A stretch of 64,000 nt of DNA from Tieghemostelium lacteum (taxonomy: Eukaryota > Evosea > Eumycetozoa > Dictyosteliales > Raperosteliaceae): assembly GCA_001606155.1 (NCBI GenBank), contig LODT01000006.1, positions 620,001 through 684,000 on the forward strand. The letters run 5' to 3'. Made by a program: the position numbers and the translations under genes. Every line of letters starts with the position of its first letter. The first letter of the stretch is position 1. This document shows positions 42,175 to 52,198 of this stretch, piece after piece. The notes beneath the pieces were generated by a model. That model saw only the letters and a program-made list of their open reading frames with translations. It did not search any database and had not been told where the DNA came from.

Positions 42175-44632
42175 TTATAATTTAGTTGGATCTAATAACT
42201 TTAAATTTCTTTCATAACATGTCTTTAGGAATGGATTTAAACCAGTTATAAAAGCATTACCAGATTGGAATTTATCAAGTCTTCTCAAGAGTTCACAAGT
42301 TGAGTTTCTTACATCTTTAGAAGTGTGAAATAGACCCACAGCAACAGGGAATAAACCACCATGTGATTTCGGTAGATAACTGAGAAACTCAGTTACCTGT
42401 TCCTCCGTCTTTATAGAATTGAGAAAACTGTCAAAGATCTTTAATACCTCTTTCTCAGAGACATGTTTCTTCTTTCTAAGTTTTCTAATAGATCTTGGTA
42501 TGGAATGGTCTCTAATAGCAGAAGTTCTCTTGGTATTATCTTTATCGGATAAATAAGTTGTAAAAGTCTTTGTCTTTGTCCACAAATCAATTCTCTGTCT
42601 GTTAGCATCCAAAGCCAATTGTCTAGATTGGTCATCTAGAAACTCCTCTTCATCCAACGCCATATCGACAATATGTTGAGTGTACTCCTGAAACAGACTC
42701 TTTATCTTATCCTCACCATAATGTGAAGATATATTATAATTAACCTCTGCCATAAAGTCATTGTCATATTGTACAAATTTATCAGGAACTTCACTCACCA
42801 GACCAGGATTTATAATAACCTTTCCAGTACCTATAGAGCATAATATATCCCACCACTCCAAATGCTCTTCAAACATTGGATTCGTAACACCAGTAATGTA
42901 ACCAGGAACCGACAGGAAGTCCAAATAACATAAATTAGTATATGGAAAACATCGCTCCCTTATACCCTTCAAAGGAGGACACACCATCTGACAAGCTGCC
43001 AAAACATAGTTACAAACCTCATCAGCAGAGCACCCATATCCAAGGAATATAATCCTCTTCTGTGACAATATACCATTGAAAATCTTCATTATATCATTTC
43101 CAAATTTCTGTACCAGTGTTATAACCTTGTGATCACCAACCTCATCTGGGAAATGAGTTATAGGTATGTAAACTGGCATCTTGTTGCCCAAATAGGAAAT
43201 AGTGGTTGCATAATTATGTTTATTTCTGTCTGGTGATGATCTCAATATCTGTTTCTGAATATCACTTGGAAATGGTACCACTGACATATCCAATGAATTC
43301 AATGAATTATAAAGTTCAATAATAACATCAATAGATGGTGTTACAAAATATTTTTGCATTGCTAATACCATAAATGGCTAATATCATCAATATCCCAACA
43401 TGTTAATACTCAAAACTCCTTAAATATAAAGTCTAACTCTATTACTAATACATACCTTTAGAATGTGAATATATTGATGTGTTGTACAAATTGCTAAAGA
43501 TTTTACAATAGCACCTCTTCTAACAGAATCATCTTTTTGATTGTTCATAAAATTTAAACAATACAAGAAATCTTTACATTTTGATTCTTCTGTTACTGGT
43601 GCTGTATTTAATAGTGTTGTTGTTGATGTTGATGATGATGTTGATATTATTGCAGTATTATTATTTGTTACTAATGTTGTAGTTGTATTACTATTATTAT
43701 TACTATTATTATTATCAGAGTTACTATTATTACAATTATCGCTAGTTGTTGTAGTTGTTGTACTATTACCACCATCTACACTAGCATTAGTAGATACACT
43801 ATTCTTTTCCTCTTGTGCTTGTTTTTCACTATTCATTTCAGTTATCAATCTATTAACCTGTTCTAAAAATATAATCTCTTCAGTTGCCTCTAGAAATCTG
43901 ATACCTAATGCTGTACCTGCGTCTGTAAGTACACAATCAAATAATGGTTCCAATTGTGTATATTCTAAATCTGGATGTTTTTCACTATTTATAATACAGT
44001 GTTAGAGATTACCAAAATGTTAGATTAAAAAAGTAAATTAACCTACATTTTAGCATTAAATTTTGAAGTTTTACTAGATATGGTAATATAATTTTGGTAG
44101 AATTGTAATTGTAACTTTTCATTATCCAACATTACCCAACCATTTTCCTCATCATCTGCAGAGAATTTATATATAAATGCTTCTATTGAAGGTCTGATAG
44201 GTGATATATAGTAAAATTAGAAATATTGTATCTCTAAAAGAGAATTGTGCTAAACACATACATTATAGTCTTTTCAACGACAACTTTTGGTTTAGTAGGT
44301 TTCTTATTTTTAGCTAAATGACCATCTGGATCAGGTCGATTGAGAAAGAATACTGTCCAATCATCACTTCTCTTGTGTGCACCATCTGGTAACATAAACT
44401 CTGCTAAAACTGCTTCGTCCTCACCTGTTGGACATGGATATTGATATTTAACTTTACTTCCAACATCAATATCAAATTCTGCCAATAATATGTATTCTAC
44501 ATTTCTTCTACTTTGTTGAGATGTAGTTGTTGTTGTTGTTGCTGTAGTTCCACTTGATGTAATATTACTATTAGGTGCTTGTAATACACCATTATTACTA
44601 TTATTAATAATTGGTGATGAATTTACAGACAT
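42175..44632 (-). CDS. Afi1/SPA-domain (DENN-related) membrane-trafficking protein
   Basis: Four exons, 44632-44262, 44193-44047, 43984-43456 and 43377-42175, with 67-, 62- and 78-nt introns and matching phases, give 749 residues. The first ATG in the open frame is at 44632. After an Asn/Thr-rich start comes the Afi1 N-terminal block (VEYILLAEFDIDVGSKVKYQ, then YPCPTGEDEAVLAEFMLPDG and DDWTVFFLNR). Then comes CKDFLYCLNFMNNQKDDSVR with RGAIVKSLAICT, interrupted by Asn/Ser/Thr tracts. Exon 4 holds the central and downstream DENN-like parts (KRIIFLGYGCSADEVCNYVL, then YTNLCYLDFLSVPGYITGVT). In yeast the Afi1 domain docks on the Arf3 GTPase and supports polarised traffic. A similar role at endomembranes or the cortex is inferred. 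The structure is well supported. Confidence 0.92.
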
Positions 44633-44813
44633 CCTCTCCAATCTAAATTCAAAAACAAATCAAAAAAAAAAAAAAAAAAAATACTTTGATTTTGAATATT
44701 CAAATGGGTTTTTCTGATTTGTTGTGTTTATATGTAAGGGGTGGAAAGAAAGGAAAAAATAAATTTATTTGTGGTGGTCAAAACATTTTGATTATTAGAA
44801 TGTTTATGTTTTT

Positions 44814-45965
44814 TTAATATTTATAATTGGATACAAATAAGGATTCAGAAGCAGAAGCAGTCTTTTCTTCACCTTCATATTTACCAAGTTGAGCTAGAGA
44901 ATTGGATTTGGCACGATGTAAATAGACATCACGAGCTTTATCTACATTGGCTTTGTCACCATTCCATGTCTTGATGACAGATGCTTGCAAAGCACGTCCA
45001 TAGGAGAAAGTGAGTGACCATGGTTTGCTACCAGCAGCCAAATTGATGGCATTTAGATTCTCAGTGGCTTCAATCTCAGTTTGACCACCTGACAAAAAGA
45101 CAATACCTGGAAGAGCTGGTGGAACGGTTCTCTTGAGTGTTTGACTTGTATATTTACCAACTTGTGCTGGGGTGGCTTTGGTCTTGGATTGGGTACCTGA
45201 TAAAACCATATTAGGTTTCAATAAAGCACCTTCCAATAAGACATGTTGGTCATTGAGATGTTTGAAAACAGCAGCTAAAACCTGTTCAGTAATTCTAGCT
45301 GAATCCTCAATAGAGTGTTCACCGTCCATAAGAATCTCAGGTTCGACAATTGGTACCAACCCATTCTCTTGACAGATGGCAGCGTATCTAGCAAGGGTAT
45401 GAGCATTCTCAGTAATTGACAATTGAGATGGTAAACCTTTTGGAACGTCAATCTTTAGTACAGCTCTCCATTTAGCAAAACGTGCACCTTGTTCATAGTA
45501 CTTCTTGCAACGGTCACCTAATCCATCTAGACCTTGAGTAGATGTCTCATTGTCAGTTCCTGGGATTGGTTGTGTACCTTTGTCTACCTTGATACCAATT
45601 TGAATGCCTTTACTCTTCAAAACATCAACAAAAGGTGTACCATCTTCCATCTTTTGATACAAAGTCTCTTCATAGAGAATGACACCAGAAATGTGTTTTT
45701 GAATGTCAAGATTGGTACCAATCAATAGTTCTCTATAGGCTCTTCTGTTAGCTTCATTATTCTCCAAGTTTATCTTTTGGAAACGTTGTCCGATGGTATT
45801 GGTAGACTCATCTGCTGCCAAAATACCTTTACCTGGTGATGCAATTAAGTTCTATTGAATTTAAATTAAAATTAGTTTGGATTTTGTTATTGAGATTTTG
45901 TGTTGACTCTAGAAACATACTGCAGTTTTAATTAATTCTTCAGTGTATTTACCTGCTGCTGACAT
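44814..45965 (-). CDS. fba: Fructose-bisphosphate aldolase, class I
   Basis: Two exons, 45965-45921 and 45851-44814, with a 69-nt GTATGT...AATAG intron in phase 0, give 360 residues, standard for class I aldolase. The enzyme splits fructose 1,6-bisphosphate into two triose phosphates in glycolysis. The N-terminus [11 protein letters not shown] precedes [14 protein letters not shown]. The Schiff-base lysine lies in [15 protein letters not shown], and [19 protein letters not shown] and [12 protein letters not shown] complete the active site. The C-terminal Tyr typical of the family is present (NYKY). Codon use is biased toward C-ending codons compared with neighbours, as expected for a highly expressed gene. 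Confidence 0.97.
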
Positions 45966-46283
45966 TTTCAATATTATATATATTATGAAACTAAATTATA
46001 ATAAAAAAAAAAAAAGGGTTTTGGTTTTTCTGATTTTCAATTTACAAATCCGATAGGAGGAATATGAAAAAAAATTTTGAGTTTGGTGGGAAAGGTGGAG
46101 AATTGAGATCCAGAATTGTTTTTCCAAGATCATTTTTATTCTTTAGTTTAGACAAATACTTACTTGAATGTATGATTTTAATTAATTTAAACTAATTACC
46201 CCTATATCTCATCACACTTTTTAAATTTTTATTTTTTTTTTTTTTTATTAATGGACTTGCAGGAGAGATGATAGATTAAGAAT
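45966..46283. other. Divergent promoter region of the aldolase gene
   Basis: 318 bases between the aldolase start and the small Gln-rich gene, with A runs at 45999-46014 and a T run at 46231-46245. No further element was recognised. Confidence 0.45.
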
Positions 46284-46544
46284 ATGAATAAACTACCTAT
46301 TGGAATCCCAACACAATTTTCTGAAAATAAATCAGCATTGATCTATATAAAATCATTAGAATCATTCAATAATAGTAATGATGAAAAACCACTATTAGAT
46401 CTTTTGAACCAAACTAGTACAAATTCACAATTTATAAATTTATTTTTAAGTAATCTTCAAATTGAATTAACAAATTCTATACAACAACAGCAGCAACCAC
46501 AACATCAATTACAACAAAAGAATAACCATTCAAAGAAAATCTAA
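46284..46544 (+). CDS. Small Gln-rich hypothetical protein
   Basis: The protein has 86 residues and no intron. Residues 1-66 are of normal complexity (MNKLPIGIPTQFSENKSALI, then ALIYIKSLESFNN and SQFINLFLSNLQIELTNSI) and predict as amphipathic helices. The last 20 are Gln/His-rich with a basic end. No family was recognised. Its non-repetitive N-terminal part and clean ATG context (AAT ATG) favour a real gene. A small helical complex subunit is possible but is only a guess. Confidence 0.55.
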   Translation: MNKLPIGIPTQFSENKSALIYIKSLESFNNSNDEKPLLDLLNQTSTNSQFINLFLSNLQIELTNSIQQQQQPQHQLQQKNNHSKKI

Positions 46545-46767
46545 ATTAAACAAAGTATTTGTACGAATATCTCAATTACTCTAAATAAACGTTTTTAACA
46601 AAGAAGAAAGAAAGGAATTGAGGATTGTTTTTTTATAAAAAAATTAATAATGGTTTATATAAAGATATTTAAAAATTCTATTTATACAATTAAGTCAAAT
46701 AGAGGGAAACAAGAGTGTGCAATCAAAAAGTTAAAAATATACATAATGAGAATTCACGCTAAATCTC

Positions 46768-47909
46768 TTACTTGGTTTTAACTTGTCCACGTGGAGAATT
46801 CTTGAGTGGAGATTTGACAAGTTTTTGTGAAATGGCTGTCTTAGTTTTGGTTACTTCTTTTTCTTCAGTTTCTTCCAATTCAACTTCATCATCTTCTTCT
46901 TCTACTTCTTGTACAACTTCTTCTTCAATGTCTTGATCTTCACCAATTTCAGATTCATCAACAGTTAGTTGTCTCTTTGGTTGTGGTTTCTTACCGCTGG
47001 CTAAGAATTCCAAAATGACATTAATCAAACTTCTCTTATTGAGAGAAGATACGTATTGGATTTCCTCTTCTTTGCAAAAATCTAATAATTCCTCCTTGTT
47101 AAAGTGTTGGAAGATATCTTGGAAAGATAAACCATTGTGTAGAGTAGTTGGTTTAGTTTTAACAAATTTAATCTTCTTGACTGGTTTCTTTTCCTTGATG
47201 GCAGGTGGTTCACCAGTGATGATTGAATATACATAGTGGTTTGGATTGTTCAATGGGAAATCTTCCAAATCGAAACCAAAGGTAACCAATAGTGATTTTA
47301 AAACAGAAACTGGTAACTCGTGGAGGAATACTTCAAAACCCATCATTTTAATTTCTTGCATAACAGCAGCACCATCATTTACTTCACATTCAAAAAAGTC
47401 TGACCATTTTTCAGCAGTAGCTTCACTTAAATCTTTAAAGTATTCAACACCATTAATGAGTACTTCTCTAGCTAATCTTTTGGTTAAAAAGATCTTTGTT
47501 TGTTTTTTCTATTTATAAAAAAAAAAGAAGAACAAGAAGAAAATGTTAATACATGCATTTTAAAAGGTTAACATGTTTAAACACATACATCAACTTCATG
47601 GAATTCATTGTAGAGGATGGTTAAGGTTTCATGGCTCATGTGAGAGAAGATACCTAGGAGACCGAGTGAACTAATTTGTTGAGTGAGAGCAGTTTTGTAG
47701 ATGGAGCTATCAATTTTTGGTTTAACTTCTTCAGCATGCTTATCAAGAGCTCTGGCTTGTAGAGTAAGATTATGTGCAATTGTTTTAGCTTCAGTTATTT
47801 CTTTGATGTGATCAGTGTTGGTGATTTTAATGTATGGAAGAACAGTTTCATTTTTAATGATCTTTTTGATTAAAGTTGAATAGGTTGGAGTAGTGGTAGT
47901 TTTGGCCAT
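46768..47909 (-). CDS. Unknown protein with SAP-like region and acidic tail
   Basis: Exons are 47909-47589 and 47508-46768, with an 80-nt GTATGT...AATAG intron in phase 0, giving 353 residues. The first two thirds are helical without low complexity. Residues about 225-270 (FQDIFQHFNKEELLDFCKEE, then SLNKRSLINVILEFLASGKK) have the helix-turn-helix spacing of a SAP-like DNA-binding motif. A basic stretch (KKPVKKIKFVKTK) precedes it. The tail has a long Glu/Asp segment (EEEDDEVELEETEE) and a Lys/Pro/Ser end (VKSPLKNSPRGQVKTK) with SP sites suited to cyclin-dependent kinases. This composition suggests a nuclear chromatin protein. The E2F-like sites upstream (48024-48049) fit a cell-cycle gene. 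The family is not recognised, and the role is inferred. Confidence 0.85.
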
Positions 47910-48507
47910 TTCTAAACTTAATATTATATGTTTAAACTCTTTGAGTTGAGGTGAATAATTATAAATAATGGTTGAGAAAAATATTTTTTTAATATTTAAA
48001 TTTTTTATTATGAATCAATTAAATTTTGGCGCCATGATTTTGGCGCAAATTCATTTTAATAAACCTTCTTAGAAATTATCACCCAATATTCAAATTTTTA
48101 AATTTTTTACCCATCCACTCATATGATTTAAATAATTTTTAATTTCCCTCCAAAAATAAAGATCAACCAACTTTTATATTCTTAAAATTTAGGTATTATT
48201 TCCGAAATTGATAATGTTAGAATAATAATGTAAATGGGGGTTAAAATAAATAATTTATTTGTAAATATACAATTCGAATGTAAAAATCAAATAAACTTAT
48301 TTATTTTAAAAACTTGCGATATAAATAGAAATCATGAAATTTACAAGTTTTATAAAGATTTCGTGTGTATAAAAATTTTCTTAGGAAATGAACAAGATTT
48401 AAAAAATGCATACTATCAGACGGTTTTTTTTTTAATTTAAAATCAAAAACTTATCTTTGTATTATTATAATAATAAAACTCTGTAAATTAAACATAAATT
48501 AAACAAA
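47910..48507. other. Divergent promoter region with E2F-like sites
   Basis: 598 bases between the SAP-like gene (minus) and the tRNase Z gene (plus). The only marked element is the pair of GGCGC words at 48024-48049. The open frame at 48234-48440 has chance-like composition and is not called. Confidence 0.5.
48024..48049 (+). promoter_or_regulatory. Paired E2F-like sites
   Basis: TTTTGGCGCC (48024-48033) and TTTTGGCGCAAA (48038-48049) stand 4 bases apart in otherwise A+T-rich DNA. Both match the E2F/DP consensus TTTSSCGC, and the second also matches the palindromic TTTSGCGCSAAA form. They lie about 115 bases upstream of the SAP-like gene and 460 bases upstream of the tRNase Z gene. Dictyostelids have an E2F/Rb system, so control of a cell-cycle or S-phase gene is plausible. 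Confidence 0.55.
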
Positions 48508-51258
48508 ATGAAAGCTGGTATAAAGATATATTCGAATGGGTCAGGTTATACTGATCCTTCTTTTGTATTTTGGACACCTGATAAGAGGTATATTTTCAAT
48601 CTAGGAAATGGTGTACACAGACAGAATCTTACATCACAAACTAGAATAAAAGATGCCAATATCTTATTCCTCACTCATTTGGATCCTTCAACAATGTCTG
48701 ATGTTCCTAGTATGTATATTTTATAGGAACCTTACATAAATAGTGTTAAAATTTAACACACCGTTAATTTAATTGAAATAGATTTTATATTAAGAAACAA
48801 GAATGATATAGCAATGGTAGGACCAATCGGTACAACACATTCTATTCTTGCTCATAGATATTATTTAGCACGTAGAATGAAATCTATTCACGTAACAGAA
48901 TGCACAGAAGACGAAGATTTTTGTCTAACAGATGGTTATTTGAAAGTGTTACCTGTGGTTTTAAAATCAATGAAATCAAATAACACCAATGAAAATAATA
49001 ATAATAATTCTCAAAAATTAGTTGATATTGATAAACGTAAAGTAGTTACAATATTTCATAATTTTAAGATACCTATGACATCAAATCAAACATACAAGTT
49101 CTTTGATAATATTGGTGCTAAACCATTCTTTGATTGGACAGTACTTAGAGGTGGTATATTGCATAGTAGTACTGGATGTCAATTTGCAATGGAGGAGATT
49201 GAACATTACATGATTTATTATTTACTGAAACAGGAACCTGGTGTAGCAGAGAAAGATGTAAAAGCATTCAAACCAATGAGATCTAAAGAGATTAAAGCAT
49301 TTTTAACTCAAAGTTCTTCAAACGAAGAAGATGACTACGAGATTGAGAACGAAGATGTTAATGAGAATCAACAAGAGCAAGAAGAGTTCTGGGCAATGGA
49401 ATCTAGACACTATCGTTTGATTACAAGGTTAACAAAATCTCTGAGATCTAGTAATCAACAGAAACGTAAACTTGGTATTGAAAGAGCAAAGATTTATATG
49501 TCTGATAGAATATACGGTCCTGTGAAATCACAGACTAATACATTCCCAGCACCTGAGAATTTCAGGTCAAAGGAAAGTGGTCAGATGGATATATGTTGTT
49601 ATATATGTCATCTCCCAGATATCATTGGAAAGTTCTCTAATGAGAAGGCTGATGAATTTGGTATTCCTAAAGGACCACTAAGACAACAGCTTTGTAAAGG
49701 AAACTCTGTAGTCTCTCCAAAAACTGGAAATACAGTGTCCCCATCCGATGTTTTGTCACCAACTATTGTAGGACCTGTTTTCATGGTACTTGTATGTCCT
49801 TCTGTAGAGTACCTTGATCAACTAGTATCCAATCCTTTAGTTAACTCTTACAAAACTTCTGAAAGATCAGGTTGTATAGTTCATATGATTCCAGAGGATA
49901 TTCTATCAACTGACAAATACATGCAATTTGTCAATGAATTCCCAGATTCAAAATGGCAGCATATAGTACTTAACCAAGGTTCAACATATCATGAATTTAC
50001 ATTGAAATCAGGTCAATTGATGAACGGTCTCTCTGAAGTCAGTCCAATGTTCTTCCCTCCATTGTACTCTTCTGTAACTTCCAAACCTATTCCTCAAGGT
50101 ATAAACATCAAAAACATTCAACGTGGTAGATATCAGCAAACTATAACTCTCAACCCACTGTCTTCTGAAAAACTACCAACCATCTCAGATGCACTGTGCA
50201 CAGAGTCTACTGACCTTTCCTACCATTTTGAACGTAACCCAGATACCACAAATAACATTTCTAACATCTCTTCTCATAGTGAATATGAGAAATCTCAATT
50301 AGAGATGCTAAGTAAGCTCTCTGATCGTGAATTGGAAATTGTGTTTTTTGGAACTGTTTGTTCTCAGTCTAGTGAGACTAGAAACGAGTCTTGTATATTC
50401 CTAGATCTCTTTGACAAAGGTGGTATTCTCTTAGACTGTGGTGGAGGAAGTTATTCTCAATTCTATAGAAAATACGGTCCTGAATTGACAGCAATTAAAC
50501 TATCAAAAATCAAGTTGATATATCTCTCCCATATGCACACTGATCATCATCAAGGGTTATTTAAGATACTCGAGATGAGACACAGGGCTTTAGTAGACTT
50601 AAATGTACCAGAGAATGAAAGATCACTTGCTATACTCTCACCTCCACCTGGTCACTACTATATTCGAGAGATTGAGCGTTCACTATCCCTTTATAAAGAT
50701 CCTTGGTCATATATCAAATTCTACACCTCCAATGAATACCCATGCAATAGTACACTCTCACAATTTGTTCAAAAAGAGCTTGGATTGCAAAGTTACCAAA
50801 CCGTACCTGTTATACACGCCTTCGCCAGTACTGGTATAGTTATTAAAAGTCAGAGTGGATGGTCATTAGCATACAGTGGTGACACTAGTTTCTGTGAAGA
50901 ATTCAACAAAGCAGCTCGTGATTGCACTATAATGATACACGAAGCTACTTTCCAAGACTCACAATGTGAGAAAGCACATCACAAGAAACACAGTACTTTT
51001 TCAGAAGCTGTTAAAAGTGGAAAAGAAGCAAATGCCTTTATCTCTATATTCACTCACTTTTCTCAACGTTATCCAAGTATTGAGGCACTCTACGCAGAGT
51101 TATCACCATCAGATTTGGGACATGTCAGTTTTGCATTTGATTTTATGACTGTAAACATTAAGAATCTTTCCCTAATTCCAAAAGCACTTTTATCCATAAA
51201 AATGAATTCCAAAGATCAAAATGACAGTGATGATATGGATGACGAAGATGATGAATAA
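48508..51258 (+). CDS. elac2: tRNase Z, long form (ELAC2/Trz1)
   Basis: Exons are 48508-48709 and 48782-51258, with a 72-nt GTATGT...AATAG intron in phase 1, giving 892 residues, typical of the long (ELAC2) form. The enzyme cuts the 3' trailer from pre-tRNA in nucleus and mitochondria. The N-terminal degenerate metallo-beta-lactamase half has FNLGNGVHRQ and ILFLTHLDPS without a metal set. The C-terminal half holds VFFGTVCSQS, LLDCGGGSYSQF, the zinc motif LSHMHTDHHQGL (HxHxDH), the YSGDT strand, the HEATF block, and a late TFSEAVKSGKEANA with ILTH-like FTHFSQRY. All metal-binding residues are visible. Inserts of Asn and acidic residues are dictyostelid-typical, and the tail is strongly acidic (DDMDDEDDE). 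Confidence 0.96.
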
Positions 51259-51488
51259 AATATATACCACCAGAATTTATATTTTAATTTCTTTAATTTT
51301 CAAATTTTTAAATCTTTTATTATTATTATAATTATGGTTATTTTTTATGATGATGTTAATATTTATATACAATACATATGTATCAATCTGGTGGGTTTCT
51401 ATTGTTTTCTCTTTTTTGGTTATTTTAGTGTCATTCTATTATTTTTGTGATTTTGAGTGAGTGGAGTTGTAATTTAAATAGAATCTAT

Positions 51489-52156
51489 TTAAAGTTTGTT
51501 GTGATCTGTTGGTTGTTGATTTTCATTTGAAAAATTTGAGAAATTTAGTTGTTGTATTAATTGGTTAAATGATGATGATGGTATTTGAACTCCACCATTA
51601 CCATTATTATTATTGTTGATATTGGGTATCGATGAAAGTAAATGATTATTATTATTATTCTCATTGTGTTGTAATATAGTAGTAGAAGATAGATTGCTGT
51701 TGGTTAAGTTTGATATATCATTACTAATCGATGTAATGGGAGGATTACTGCCAATCTGTTGTGGAAAACTTGTTGAATGAAGGTGAAGATGCTGTGATTG
51801 TTGTTGTTGTTGCTGATTGGAAATAGAAGACAAAGACGATAGAGTAGAGAGTGGAGAAAAACCCGAAGATGACAGGGTTGGTGTAGACGATGTTGATGAT
51901 GATATTACTGGTGAAATTGGTGTAGATGGTGGTGAAAATTGATAAATGTTAGCATTTGCACTACCGCTAGTTACCGAAGCTGCAGTCAGTGAAGAAGAAC
52001 TTTTCTTTTCTTTGACTTTTTTAGGTTTTTTAGGGGTTTTTTCTGAGGGTGATGATGTGGTTGATTTAGTTGTACTTGTTGTTTTAGTACTATTTGATTG
52101 TTGTAATGCATTCAACTCTTGAAGAGTTGATTGTGGGTTAAATATATTACTATTAC

Positions 52157-52198
<42 letters not shown>

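Noticed and set aside
48234-48440. 68-codon frame between the SAP-like and tRNase Z genes
   Set aside because: A+T-driven composition, no homology-like motif, and a position in a shared promoter.
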